Positions 6,938 to 15,040 of a stretch of DNA of 64,000 bases are shown here, piece by piece. Location of the stretch: assembly GCF_041262525.1 (NCBI RefSeq), contig NZ_JBGCCK010000015.1:62001-126000 (forward strand), written 5' to 3'. Position 1 is the stretch's first letter. Each line of letters begins with the position of its first letter. The position numbers and the translations under genes were made by a program. The stretch is from Streptacidiphilus sp041262525. Lineage in GTDB: Bacteria; Actinomycetota; Actinomycetes; Streptomycetales; Streptomycetaceae. The notes beneath the pieces were generated by a model. It worked only from the letters and a program-made list of their open reading frames with translations. It was not told where the DNA came from and did not search any database.

Positions 6938-7683
6938 GCGCTTCTGTGTCGTTGCTCCGACGCGCGGCGGCGGAGTTCGTCGGGACCGGTGCGCTGGTCG
7001 CGATCGTGGTGGGCTCCGGGATCCAGGCCGTCGCGCTCACGCACGACGTGGCGTTGCAACTGCTGGCGAACTGCCTGGCCACGGTGGCCGGGCTGGCGGT
7101 CCTGATCGCCCTGCTCGGCCCGGTCTCCGGCGCGCACTTCAACCCGGCGGTCACGCTGGCCGCCTGGTGGTCCGGCCGACGCGACGGCGCCGGTCCGGGG
7201 TTGCGGGAGGTTGTCGCGTATGCGGGTGCGCAGACCGGCGGGGCGATCGGCGGGGCGGTGCTGGCGAACGCGATGTTCGCCGCGCCGCTGGTCGCGTGGT
7301 CGACGCACCAGCGGTCGGCTCCGCATCTGTGGCTGGCGGAGGCGGTGGCGACTGCCGGGCTGGTCGCGCTGATCTTCGGCCTGGCCCGGACCGGGCGTGA
7401 GCGGCTGGCGCCGGTGGCGGTCGCGGGCTGGATCGGGGCGGCCTACTGGTTCACCTCCTCCACGAGCTTCGCCAACCCGGCGGTGACGATCGGCCGCGCG
7501 TTCAGCGACAGCTTCGCCGGTATCGCCCCGGCGTCCGTGCCCGCGTTCGTGGTGGCGCAGGTGGTCGGCGCGGCGGTCGGGTTGGGCCTGGTGGGGCTGC
7601 TCTATCCCCACCGGGATGTCGATGTGCTGCCGGACCTGCCCGCGGCGCGCGGTGAAGTCGTCGCCGCTTCCGCCCCTCGCTGA
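6934..7683 (+). CDS. MIP/aquaporin-family channel of the arsenic operon (AqpS-like)
   Basis: 249 residues with six predicted membrane helices and the two half-helix pore loops HFNPAVT (near residues 69-75) and FANPAVT (near 180-186), each carrying an intact NPA. It starts inside the arsR stop (ATGA) and is followed by arsC. In the Sinorhizobium meliloti AqpS pathway, an aquaglyceroporin replaces the ArsB pump: arsenate is reduced by ArsC and arsenite leaves down its gradient through the channel. The same gene order supports that role here. No ArsB, Acr3 or ArsA is present in the window. Ordinary glycerol or water transport is the alternative but would not explain the operon. Confidence 0.88.
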   Translation: MSASVSLLRRAAAEFVGTGALVAIVVGSGIQAVALTHDVALQLLANCLATVAGLAVLIALLGPVSGAHFNPAVTLAAWWSGRRDGAGPGLREVVAYAGAQTGGAIGGAVLANAMFAAPLVAWSTHQRSAPHLWLAEAVATAGLVALIFGLARTGRERLAPVAVAGWIGAAYWFTSSTSFANPAVTIGRAFSDSFAGIAPASVPAFVVAQVVGAAVGLGLVGLLYPHRDVDVLPDLPAARGEVVAASAPR

Positions 7684-7712
7684 ACTTCTTCCGCCAGGAA
7701 ACGAGCCCATCC

Positions 7713-8114
7713 GTGTCTTCTCCGGTCCCCTCCGTGCTGTTCGTCTGCGTGCACAACGCGGGCCGCTCCCAGATGGCCGCCGCCTTCCTCGCCCACCTCG
7801 CGAAGGGCAGGGTCGCGGTCCGCTCAGCGGGCTCCGCGCCTGCGGACCAGGTGAACCCAGCCGTGGTCGAGGCGATGCGCGAGGTCGGCATCGACCTCAC
7901 CACCCAGATCCCGAAGCTGCTGACCACCGAGGCCGTGCAGGTCTCCGACGTGGTGATCACCATGGGCTGCGGCGACGCCTGCCCGGTCTTCCCCGGCAAG
8001 CGCTACCTGGACTGGGAGCTGGCGGACCCGGCAGGCCAGGGCGTCGCCGCGGTCCGTCCGATCCGTGACGAAATCGCCACCCGAGTACGGAAGTTGCTCG
8101 CGGAGCTGGGCTAA
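7713..8114 (+). CDS. arsC: Arsenate reductase, low-molecular-weight phosphatase type
   Basis: 133 residues. The P-loop VCVHNAGRS (Cys12 nucleophile, Arg18) and the LDWELADP block (Asp100/Asp105 region) identify the LMW-PTP-like arsenate reductase class. Two further cysteines in MGCGDACPVF (Cys86, Cys90) sit where the disulfide-relay cysteines of thioredoxin-linked ArsC occur. Actinobacterial relatives may instead use mycothiol, which the sequence alone does not settle. The GTG start at 7713 lies 29 bp after the aquaporin stop, with AGGAAACGAG upstream. It makes the arsenite that the neighbouring channel would release. Confidence 0.9.
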   Translation: MSSPVPSVLFVCVHNAGRSQMAAAFLAHLAKGRVAVRSAGSAPADQVNPAVVEAMREVGIDLTTQIPKLLTTEAVQVSDVVITMGCGDACPVFPGKRYLDWELADPAGQGVAAVRPIRDEIATRVRKLLAELG

Positions 8115-8347
8115 CTCCCTGCTCCCGGGGGCTGGAAGTTCCTCCCCTGCATGACGGTGGGCCCCGGCTGTCCGCCCCCGTATCGGATGGCCGGGTCGCT
8201 GGTCGGCGACTGGTGCCCCGTCCGGGCGAGCATGGCTACTTCGACTGATCGCCGGTCTCGGATGGTGTGGGCGTTGAAGGTGACCGGTCCACGATCGCGG
8301 AACACGGCCGCGGGTCGGTTGTCAGTGGGGGCTGAGATCGTGCCTGC

Positions 8348-8866
8348 GTGAGCGAACTGGTTGAGCATGTCGACGAGCATGACCGCGTGTTGGGGATAGT
8401 CGAGCGAGACGAGGCGGTGCGCGAGAACTGGCCGCATCGCATTGCAGTGACGATCTGCCGTGACCGCGAGGGGCGGATCCTGGTGCTGCGACGGGCCGAG
8501 ACGCTGTCCCGGTTCCCGGGCCACTACGACGTGCTGGTCGGCGGTGCCGTGGACGTGGGCGAGTCGTATGAGGAGGCGGCGGTCCGCGAGCTGGCAGAAG
8601 AGCTCGGCGTTCGCGTGCCGGTGCGCTTCCTGTTCAAGTTCCTCTGCAGGGAAGGGATTGGCCCCATTTGGTTCGGGGTGCATGAGGCCCTCATGTCGTC
8701 GGAGTCCCTGGTCCCGGACCCGGGTGAGATCGACTGGCTGGACTGGCTGACGGTGGCTGAACTGCGTGAAGTCGTTGATCAATGGTGCTTCGTTCCGGGA
8801 GGACGGGAAGCTCTGCGCCGATATCTGGATTCCGGGTCCGACAGCGGTGCGGGTGAAGTCGGATGA
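8348..8866 (+). CDS. Nudix hydrolase
   Basis: 172 residues. The Nudix box is complete at residues 66-88: Gly66, Glu72, Arg80-Glu81, Glu84-Glu85 and Gly87 (GAVDVGESYEEAAVRELAEE). The N-terminus (DEHDRVLGIVERDEAVRENW) resembles the YfcD/IDI-like Nudix subgroup, which hydrolyses or isomerises diphosphate-linked substrates. The actual substrate is unknown. It starts with GTG. The 8115-8347 stretch before it has no convincing gene in either strand, and its codon pattern is weak. The gene stands alone and may be an independent housecleaning unit. Confidence 0.85.
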   Translation: MSELVEHVDEHDRVLGIVERDEAVRENWPHRIAVTICRDREGRILVLRRAETLSRFPGHYDVLVGGAVDVGESYEEAAVRELAEELGVRVPVRFLFKFLCREGIGPIWFGVHEALMSSESLVPDPGEIDWLDWLTVAELREVVDQWCFVPGGREALRRYLDSGSDSGAGEVG

Positions 8867-8943
8867 TGTGGGCTTCGCGGGGGTCGGGGATCCCCGTCCT
8901 GCCTCGTTGGGCACGTCGCGTCGCGTGACCTGTCGGGTGGTCT

Positions 8944-9504
8944 CTAAGTCAAGCCCGGCGCCCGCCGCCGATCAGTCGCCCCGGGCGGGCGCCAGTCCAC
9001 CGGCGGCGGCAGCGTGCCCTGCGCAATTATGTTTGCGTAGACGCTCTCCAGCGCCTGGCTGAGCGGCCCGACAAGCTCGCGCGGCAAGCCGTCGAAGAAC
9101 AGGCGACGCACGAGTTCCACGTGTCCCAGAGCCGCGGCTTCGAGCACCTTCCGGCCGCGTTGGGTCAGCGTCACCTCGGTCACGCGCCGGTCGTTCGCAG
9201 ACAGGCTGCAGCTCACCAGATCCCGCTTGGCCATCCGCCGCACGTGGTGCGAGACCCGGCTGCGCTCCCAGCCGATCTGCGCGGCCAGCACCGTGATCGG
9301 CATCAGGCCCCCGTCGGCGACGCTCAGGGCCGTCAGGACATCGTAATCGGGCAGGGACAGATCGCTGTCGGACTGCAGCTGGCGATTCATCTCGTAGGTC
9401 AGCCGCAGCTGAACCCGGATGTACGCCAGCCAGGCCCGTTGCTGTTCGCCGTCGAGCCACCCGCCCTCGGGCACCGGCGCGCCGCCGTTGGCATTGCGTG
9501 ACAT
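8944..9504 (-). CDS. MarR-family transcriptional regulator
   Basis: 186 residues. The winged-helix core is at ~50-130: LPDYDVLTALSVADGGLMPI, WERSRVSHHVRRMAKRDLV, NDRRVTEVTLTQRGRKVLE. It is divergent from a quinone oxidoreductase-like gene, with an 87-bp intergenic region holding an AAGCTT palindrome in CTAAGCTTTCTGTCTAG at about 9512-9528 as a possible operator. MarR repressors paired this way commonly sense phenolics, quinones or oxidants and derepress the reductase. The C-terminal tail (PPPVDWRPPGATDRRRAPGLT) is Pro/Arg-rich and probably disordered. Confidence 0.88.
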   Translation of the reverse strand: MSRNANGGAPVPEGGWLDGEQQRAWLAYIRVQLRLTYEMNRQLQSDSDLSLPDYDVLTALSVADGGLMPITVLAAQIGWERSRVSHHVRRMAKRDLVSCSLSANDRRVTEVTLTQRGRKVLEAAALGHVELVRRLFFDGLPRELVGPLSQALESVYANIIAQGTLPPPVDWRPPGATDRRRAPGLT

Positions 9505-9591
9505 ATCACCTAAGCTTTCTGTCTAGCACCACCGTCGAGGCGTGCCGCTCCCCCATCATCTCGCGCGGATCGCCAGGAGCAGGAGGCACCC

Positions 9592-10500
9592 ATGCCGTAC
9601 GCAGCAGTGCTCACCGGATACGGATCGCCCGAGACGCTCGTGTGGTCGGAAGTCGCCCTGCCCGCACCCGGACCTGGTCAGATCAGGATGCGCGTACACG
9701 CCGCGGGAGTCAGCCCGACCGACCTGAAGATCCGGCGCGGCGACCTCCGGAGGGTCTTCCCGCTGCCCGACCCCGCCGTTCTCGGCTTCGAGGCCGCCGG
9801 CACGATCGACGCCCTCGGACCGGGCGTGACCGGCGTGTCGCCGGGCGACGAGGTCGCCGCCCAACTGCCCACGCTCGGCGGGTACGGCGAATACGCCCTC
9901 GCCTCGGCCTGGACCGTCAAACCGGCCACCGTCAGCTGGGCCGACGCCGCAGCGCTGCCCGCCTCGGCCGAAGCCGCCGTCGGCGTCCTGCGCCAACTCC
10001 GCGTCATCCCCGGCGAGACCCTGCTCGTCCTCGGCGGCGGAGGCTCGGTCGGCGTGATCGCCACCCAGCTGGCCGTATCCCAGGGCCTCACCGTCTTCAG
10101 CGCCACCGGACCGGGCGACGAGCAGTTCGCCAAGGATCTCGGGGCGATCCCGGTCCGCTACGGATCGGCGCTCCTTGCGCAGATGCGCGCGCACGTCGGC
10201 AAGGTGGACGCTGTCTTCGACGCCGGAGGCAAGGGCGGCCTGCGCGACGCTGTCGAACTCGCGGGCGACCCCGCGCGCGTGATCACCCTCGCGGACGAGC
10301 ACGCGGCCGACTTCGGCGTCGCCCTCTCCGCCCCCACCCCGGACCGCGCCCCTGACGCGGTCGAGCAGACGATGCCACTACTCGCTTCCGGGCAACTCCG
10401 CCTGCGTGCCCAGCGGCTGCTGCCGATGCGGGACGCCGCGCAGGCACACGCCCTCCTCGAGGCGGGCACAGTGCACGAAAAGCTCATCCTCACCGCTTAG
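9592..10500 (+). CDS. MDR-superfamily NADPH:quinone oxidoreductase-like protein
   Basis: 302 residues. The GroES-like N-terminal domain (MPYAAVLTGYGSPETLVW ... GVSPTDLKIRRGDL, residues 1-120) is followed by a Rossmann domain with the nucleotide loop VLGGGGSVGVIATQLA (~143-158). No structural or catalytic zinc ligands are evident, which fits the zinc-free quinone oxidoreductase/enoyl reductase branch. AGGAGGCACC just upstream of the ATG is a strong ribosome site. It is divergent from the MarR gene and is the likely target of that regulator. The substrate is unknown, with quinones or reactive enones most likely. Confidence 0.85.
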   Translation: MPYAAVLTGYGSPETLVWSEVALPAPGPGQIRMRVHAAGVSPTDLKIRRGDLRRVFPLPDPAVLGFEAAGTIDALGPGVTGVSPGDEVAAQLPTLGGYGEYALASAWTVKPATVSWADAAALPASAEAAVGVLRQLRVIPGETLLVLGGGGSVGVIATQLAVSQGLTVFSATGPGDEQFAKDLGAIPVRYGSALLAQMRAHVGKVDAVFDAGGKGGLRDAVELAGDPARVITLADEHAADFGVALSAPTPDRAPDAVEQTMPLLASGQLRLRAQRLLPMRDAAQAHALLEAGTVHEKLILTA

Positions 10501-10550
10501 CGGCCTATCGCAGTGCACTGTTCAGATCAATCAACCGCGGGAGGAGCCCG

Positions 10551-10934
10551 ATGGAGAGTCCGATCGAGGTAGTGGGCAGGTTTTGCGCGGCGTGGTCGGA
10601 CAACATGGGGGCCGCCGAGCTGGCAGCATTTTTCACCGGCGACGCCATCTACCACAACATCCCGCTGGCGCCGATCACCGGCCGGGAGGCCATCGCCGAC
10701 ACCATCACCTCGTTCATCCGCCCTGGCCCGCCGGGCATTGAGCACATCGAGTTCCGCGTCATCAACATCGCAGCCAACGGACCGGTCGTGATGACCGAGC
10801 GGGTGGACGTCTTCAGGCTCAGTGACAAATCGTTCGAGCTGCCGGTCATGGGGACCTTCGAGGTCACTGACGGCAAGATCAAGGCCTGGCGCGACTATTT
10901 CGACATGAACCAGTTCACCAGTCGGATGGGATAA
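10551..10934 (+). CDS. Limonene-1,2-epoxide hydrolase-like (NTF2-fold) protein
   Basis: 127 residues with the NTF2-like fold of the LEH family (VVGRFCAAWSDNMGAAELAA ... YHNIPLAPITGREAI). The catalytic Asp-Arg-Asp triad of LEH appears conserved: ERVDVF supplies the Arg and first Asp, WRDYFD the second Asp. This supports an active epoxide hydrolase or a steroid/polyketide-epoxide relative rather than a degenerate SnoaL protein. GGGAGGAG lies about 5 bases before the ATG. The gene is 50 bp after the oxidoreductase and co-oriented, so both may be induced together. Confidence 0.8.
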   Translation: MESPIEVVGRFCAAWSDNMGAAELAAFFTGDAIYHNIPLAPITGREAIADTITSFIRPGPPGIEHIEFRVINIAANGPVVMTERVDVFRLSDKSFELPVMGTFEVTDGKIKAWRDYFDMNQFTSRMG

Positions 10935-11008
10935 GGCTGCAACCCAGGATGGAAGTTCGTCAATGACGGAGAGTGCCCGCGCCACACAACTTGGGCCCGG
11001 ACCCCACG

Positions 11009-11252
11009 TCAGTTGACGCCGGCGGTGAGCGTGGCGGTGAGTCGTCCGTCCGCCAATTCGATCGCTACGCCCTCGGCGCCCTCGCGCGCCAGCTGTGCGG
11101 CAACCTCCGCGCCGGACGCGGCCAAGGCCAGGATCTGAGCTCGGCTGAGGTCTTGGCGGCGGGCGAGCTCAGGTTCACGGGGGCATCCTGGCGGAAGCGC
11201 GAGCGAATTGTGCAGGTATTCGGGCGAAGAAGGGGCCGGGGCTCGGCACGGG
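11009..11252 (-). pseudogene. Coding-like remnant without a start codon
   Basis: On the minus strand the ~56 codons ending at 11009 read REPELARRQDLSRAQILALA ... LADGRLTATLTAGVN. Codon usage and a helical amino-acid pattern look coding, but no ATG, GTG or TTG with a ribosome site precedes them before the frame enters the downstream HAD-like gene in the wrong register. It is best read as the 3' end of a truncated gene. No family is recognised. The rest of the 10935-11252 gap shows nothing. Confidence 0.3.
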
Positions 11253-11789
11253 TCACGGCCGGTCCCGGAGCCACCGGTCGAGCGCGATGAAGTCCGCGTC
11301 GGTGAGGCCCACGGTGGGGCCGACGCGGAGGAGCAGGGCGCGTCCGGGATGGTGGGCGGAGACCCAGGCGCGGTCGGCGTCGGTGATCTCGTCGTCGAGC
11401 CAGGCGAAGGGGCGGCCGGCGGCCCAGGCGACGAGGGCGCGAGTCTTCCAGTGCAGCGCGTCCTCGATGTCGTCGCTGCCGGGGGAGTCGGGGGAGTCGG
11501 GCCAGTCGACCACCGGCAGGCGCGGCAGGCCGAGCCGGGGCGAGATGCACTCGTTGGCATCCTCGGCCCACGTCGTGGCCCAGACCAGATCGCACGGCAG
11601 GGCCGCCAGGCGGGGACCGTACCCGGGATTCATTCGGTCCAGCAGCGGATGTTCGAGGCTCGCCTCGCGCGAGCTCGGCGTCGGATACGTCGGGTATCCG
11701 TGCGGGAGTTGATCCCTCGTCGCACCGAAAGGGATCAGGGGGCCGTCGACGTCGAGGAAGAGCAGGGGTCGGGGAGCTGGATCCGTCAC
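11253..11789 (-). CDS. HAD-like hypothetical protein
   Basis: 178 residues. The N-terminal LLFLDVDGPLIPFG is a HAD motif I (DxDG). VWATTWAEDANECI resembles the motif II/cap region seen in the small HAD-domain proteins of actinomycetes (Swiss-army-knife RNA-repair-linked group). FAWLDDEITDADR fits motif IV with paired acidic residues. The substrate is unknown. It is divergent from a second, canonical HAD phosphatase whose start is 47 bp away, so two unrelated HAD proteins share one promoter region. Confidence 0.7.
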   Translation of the reverse strand: MTDPAPRPLLFLDVDGPLIPFGATRDQLPHGYPTYPTPSSREASLEHPLLDRMNPGYGPRLAALPCDLVWATTWAEDANECISPRLGLPRLPVVDWPDSPDSPGSDDIEDALHWKTRALVAWAAGRPFAWLDDEITDADRAWVSAHHPGRALLLRVGPTVGLTDADFIALDRWLRDRP

Positions 11790-11836
11790 CCCGGCACAGT
11801 ACCGACGGTCCGCGCGGTCACCGGTAGCCTGCCCGG

Positions 11837-12487
11837 ATGGCGTACAAAATGGTGATCTTCGACAATGACGGGGTGCTCGTCGACAGCGAGCCGATTGCCC
11901 ACGGGGTGTTGTCCGGGTATCTGACTGAGCTGGGGTATCCCACGACGTTGGAGGAGTCGTTCCACTACTTCCTCGGCAACGCCGGGCGCAATGTCCATCA
12001 GGTGATCGCGGATCGCTACCAGGGCACGCTGCCGGAGGACTTCACCGCGCGCTGCCACGAGCGGGTCTTCGCCGCGTTCCAGCAGGAGTTGGCGGCGACG
12101 CCCGAAGCGGCGGCCGTGCTGCGGGAGTTGGGGCGGCGGGAGACTCCGTACTGTCTCGCGTCCTCCTCCGATCACGCGTGGATCGGACTCACCCTCGACC
12201 GTACCGGGCTGCGGCAGTACCTGCCCGAGGAGATCGTGTTCAGTGCGCAGGACGTGGATGGGGTGGGCAAGCCCGCGCCCGATCTGTTCCTGCATGCGGC
12301 GGCGTCGCGGGGGGTCGATCCGCGCGACTGTCTCGTCGTCGAGGACAGCCCCAACGGCGTCCTCGCCGCCCGCGCGGCGGGCATGGACGTGCTCGGTTAC
12401 ACCGCGCTGATGCCCGCGCAGCGGCTGCTTGTCGCGGGGGCGACGGGGCTGATCGAGCGGCTGCCGGAAGTGCTTGATCATCTGTGA
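11837..12487 (+). CDS. HAD-superfamily phosphatase/beta-phosphoglucomutase-like
   Basis: 216 residues. Motif I is VIFDNDGVLVDSEP (an unusual DND in place of DFD/DLD). Motif II is YCLASSSDHAWI, motif III is the lysine of GVGKPAPDLF, and motif IV is CLVVEDSPNGVLAA. The alpha-helical C1 cap between motifs I and II matches the phosphoglycolate phosphatase/beta-phosphoglucomutase group (HAD IA). The likely substrate is a sugar phosphate or another small phosphoester and cannot be narrowed further. The start ATG 11837 lies 47 bp from the divergent HAD-like gene. Its stop is 5 bp from the convergent methyltransferase. Confidence 0.88.
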   Translation: MAYKMVIFDNDGVLVDSEPIAHGVLSGYLTELGYPTTLEESFHYFLGNAGRNVHQVIADRYQGTLPEDFTARCHERVFAAFQQELAATPEAAAVLRELGRRETPYCLASSSDHAWIGLTLDRTGLRQYLPEEIVFSAQDVDGVGKPAPDLFLHAAASRGVDPRDCLVVEDSPNGVLAARAAGMDVLGYTALMPAQRLLVAGATGLIERLPEVLDHL

Positions 12488-12491
12488 CGCC

Positions 12492-13148
12492 TCAGAGCGG
12501 GCGGGTTGCCGTCACGGACAGGGCGCGGCCGAGCTTTGAGGGGCGCCAGTGGAGCTGGAGGTCGGCGTAGCCCGCCGCTTCGAGGTCGGGGCGGAGGTCC
12601 TCGTCGAAGTGGGGGCCCGCGCTGCCGCCGTCCGGGAGGACGGCGCGTTCGAGGATGCTGAGAACCAGGCGGCCGCCGGGCTTGAGGACGCGCAGGACCT
12701 CCGCCAGCGACTCCGCGCGCGGCCGCCAGAGCTGAACGCTGTTCGTCGCGCAGACCGCGTCGAAGGTCGCGTCCGGGAACGGGAGTGCCGCGGCCGTGCC
12801 CTCGTGGAGCTGGACGCGGTCGGCGAAGCGCCGCGTGCGGCGGCCGGCGGCCGCCACCATCGTGGCGGAGGGGTCCACCCCGGCGACCTGGAGGCCCGGC
12901 GCGGAGGTCGCGAGGGCGACCAGGCCGATGCCCGGGCCGAAGCCGATCTCGAGGACGTGCTCATCCGCCTTCGGCGCGACGGCGCGGACCGTCTCCTTGA
13001 CCTGGGCGGCGTTCATCACGGCCATGAGCGCGCCGATCACCCGGCCGCCGAGTCCCTGGGGCAGCGCGAACTGCCGAGTGAGATCCATGACGGACAGCCT
13101 GGTCCACGGCAGGGCCGCGCGCCAGAGGCGAGCCGCGCCGCTGATCAC
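12492..13148 (-). CDS. Class I SAM-dependent methyltransferase
   Basis: 218 residues from GTG 13148, which overlaps the ligD-polymerase stop by GTGA. The internal ATG 13088 (MDLTRQFALPQGLGG) gives a shorter 198-residue form that resembles family starts. The SAM-binding motif I is VLEIGFGPGIGLVALA, followed by the acidic loop VAGVDPSATMV and post-I motif PFPDATFDAVCATNSVQLW, typical of Methyltransf_11. The acceptor is unknown. Translational coupling to an end-joining gene is probably only operonic convenience. Confidence 0.85.
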   Translation of the reverse strand: MISGAARLWRAALPWTRLSVMDLTRQFALPQGLGGRVIGALMAVMNAAQVKETVRAVAPKADEHVLEIGFGPGIGLVALATSAPGLQVAGVDPSATMVAAAGRRTRRFADRVQLHEGTAAALPFPDATFDAVCATNSVQLWRPRAESLAEVLRVLKPGGRLVLSILERAVLPDGGSAGPHFDEDLRPDLEAAGYADLQLHWRPSKLGRALSVTATRPL

Positions 13149-14044
13149 GACGGCGGCAGCTCGCGCGCCTCGGCCGGGGCGCAGAGGCCCGCCGCGTGGT
13201 CGCCGTAGGCGGCGACGCGGTCGGCGACCTCGGGCGGGGTGAACGCGAGGTCTGCGGGGGAGGTGCAGGATTCGACCTCGGCCCAGGTCAGCGGGGTGGA
13301 GACGCCGGGGACGTCGGTGCGGGTCGCGCGCAGGGTGTAGGGGGCGGAGGTGGTCTTGGACGTGGAGTTCTGCGACCAGTCCAGGAAGACCCGGCCCTGC
13401 CGCAGCGACTTCGTCATCCGGGCGACGAGAAACCCCGGGTGGGCCGCCGCCAGCCGCTCCGCCAGCTCCTTCGCGTACGCGACCACTGACGCCTCCGAGG
13501 TGGGCCGCAGTGGAGCGTAGAGGTGGAGGCCCTTGTTGCCGGAGGTGACCGGCCAGCAGGGAAGGCCGTCGGAGGCCAGCGCCTCACGGACCAGCTGGGC
13601 CACCGCGCAGCACTCCACGATGCCGGTGCCCTCGCCCGGGTCGAGGTCGATGACGAGCCGGTCGTGGCCCTCCCGGCCGCCCGTGATCGTCCACTGCGGT
13701 ACGTGGATCTCCAGGCAGTACAGATTCGCCGCCGCGATCAGGCTCGGGGTGTCGTCGAGGACGACGTGCGGGCGTGGGCCCTCCTTCGCTGCGATCTCCT
13801 CGATCCGCATCCACCCCGGCGTACGCGGAGGCGGGTTCTTGGCGACGAAGAGCGGGCCGGTCATGCCCTCGGGGCCGCGCAGGAAGGAGGCCGGGCGGTC
13901 GCGCAGGTGCGGGACCATCGCGTCGGCGACGCGGGCGTAGTAGTCGATCATCTCGGCCTTGGTCCAGGCGGGCCAGAGCACCTTGTCCAGATGGGACAGG
14001 GTGATCGCGCGCCCGTCGACCTGCACGGGTACTTTTCCGGGCAT
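13145..14044 (-). CDS. ligD: Stand-alone LigD-type polymerase (primase-polymerase) of non-homologous end joining
   Basis: 299 residues corresponding to the POL domain of bacterial LigD: ITLSHLDKVLWPAWTKAEMI at the N-terminus, the metal-binding VIDLDPGEGT, and SGNKGLHLYAPLRPT. It has neither the ligase nor the nuclease domain. This archaeo-eukaryotic primase-type polymerase fills gaps and adds ribonucleotides at broken ends bound by Ku. It is divergent from ku, with only 32 bp between the preferred starts. The ligase gene follows ku, so the three NHEJ activities are separate polypeptides here, as commonly found in Streptomyces. Confidence 0.93.
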   Translation of the reverse strand: MPGKVPVQVDGRAITLSHLDKVLWPAWTKAEMIDYYARVADAMVPHLRDRPASFLRGPEGMTGPLFVAKNPPPRTPGWMRIEEIAAKEGPRPHVVLDDTPSLIAAANLYCLEIHVPQWTITGGREGHDRLVIDLDPGEGTGIVECCAVAQLVREALASDGLPCWPVTSGNKGLHLYAPLRPTSEASVVAYAKELAERLAAAHPGFLVARMTKSLRQGRVFLDWSQNSTSKTTSAPYTLRATRTDVPGVSTPLTWAEVESCTSPADLAFTPPEVADRVAAYGDHAAGLCAPAEARELPPS

Positions 14045-14076
14045 AACGTGTGAATACCCCGCGAAAGGTTCAGGTC

Positions 14077-15030
14077 ATGCCTCCTCGCAGTGTCTGGACG
14101 GGCAGCATTACGTTCGGTCTGGTCGCTGTGCCGGTCAAGCTGTACCCGGCCACCGACACCCATTCCGGCCCCGTCCTCCACCAGGTCCACCAGGAGGACG
14201 GTTCACGCGTTCGGCTGAAGCGTTTCTGCGAGGCCGAGAACCGGGAGGTCGAGTACGGCGAGATCGCCAAGGGCTGGGAGTCCGGGGACGGTCGGGTCGT
14301 GATCCTCACCGACGAGGATCTGGCCACGCTGCCGGTGCCCAGCAAGAAGATCATCGACGTGGTCGCCTTCCTCCCCGCCGACCGGATCGACCCGCTGCGC
14401 TGGGACAGTCCCTACTACGTCGGTCTCGGCGACAAGGCCCCGGCCAAGCCCTACGCGCTGCTGCGCGAGGCGCTGCGCGAGTCCGGGCAGATCGCCGTCA
14501 CCAAGATCACCATGCGGTCGCGCGAATCGCTCGCCGTGCTGCGCGTCCAGGGCGACCTGCTGGTGCTGCAGACCATGCGCTGGCCGGACGAGATCCGGTC
14601 CTCGGAGGGGCTCGCGCCGGAGGAGGACCCGGAGCTGCGGCCGCAGGAGCTGGCGATGGCGCGGTCGCTGATGGAGACCCTGACCGAGGGCTTCGATCTC
14701 GACGAGGAGAAGGACTCCTACGCGGTCGCGCTGGACGGGTTGATCCAGGCCAAGGCGGAGGGCGCGACGCCCGTCCCGGTGCCGGTCGCCGAGGGCGGCG
14801 CGGAGGTGATCGACCTGATGGCGGCGCTGAAGTCCAGCGTCGCGGCGGCGAAGGCGCAGCGCGGCGAGGCCGGGCACCCGGACGGGCACGAGGAGGAGGC
14901 CGCGCCCGCTGCGAAGCCGCGCAAGGCGGCCACGGCCAAGAAGACCGCAGCCAAGGCGGTGCCCACCAAGACGGCGGCCAAGAAGACCGCCGCGCCCGCC
15001 AAGAAGACCGCGCCCCGGCGCGCCTCCTGA
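14077..15030 (+). CDS. ku: Ku DNA end-binding protein
   Basis: 317 residues from ATG 14077, chosen because GAAAGG (14063-14068) sits 8 bases ahead. A GTG at 14050 is also in frame. The Ku core starts SVWTGSITFGLVAVPVKLYP and continues through DGRVVILTDEDLATLPVPSK and ALREALRESGQIAVTKITMR. Ku homodimers encircle broken DNA ends and recruit LigD. The C-terminal ~60 residues are a Lys/Ala/Pro tail with repeated AAKKTA units, like the lysine-rich extensions of actinobacterial Ku that bind DNA and influence end threading. The ligase gene follows after 10 bp. Confidence 0.95.
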   Translation: MPPRSVWTGSITFGLVAVPVKLYPATDTHSGPVLHQVHQEDGSRVRLKRFCEAENREVEYGEIAKGWESGDGRVVILTDEDLATLPVPSKKIIDVVAFLPADRIDPLRWDSPYYVGLGDKAPAKPYALLREALRESGQIAVTKITMRSRESLAVLRVQGDLLVLQTMRWPDEIRSSEGLAPEEDPELRPQELAMARSLMETLTEGFDLDEEKDSYAVALDGLIQAKAEGATPVPVPVAEGGAEVIDLMAALKSSVAAAKAQRGEAGHPDGHEEEAAPAAKPRKAATAKKTAAKAVPTKTAAKKTAAPAKKTAPRRAS

Positions 15031-15040
15031 GGGCCCGACC

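Noticed and set aside
8115..8347. Short ORFs on both strands between arsC and the Nudix gene
   Set aside because: No ribosome site, no family resemblance and weak codon bias on either strand.
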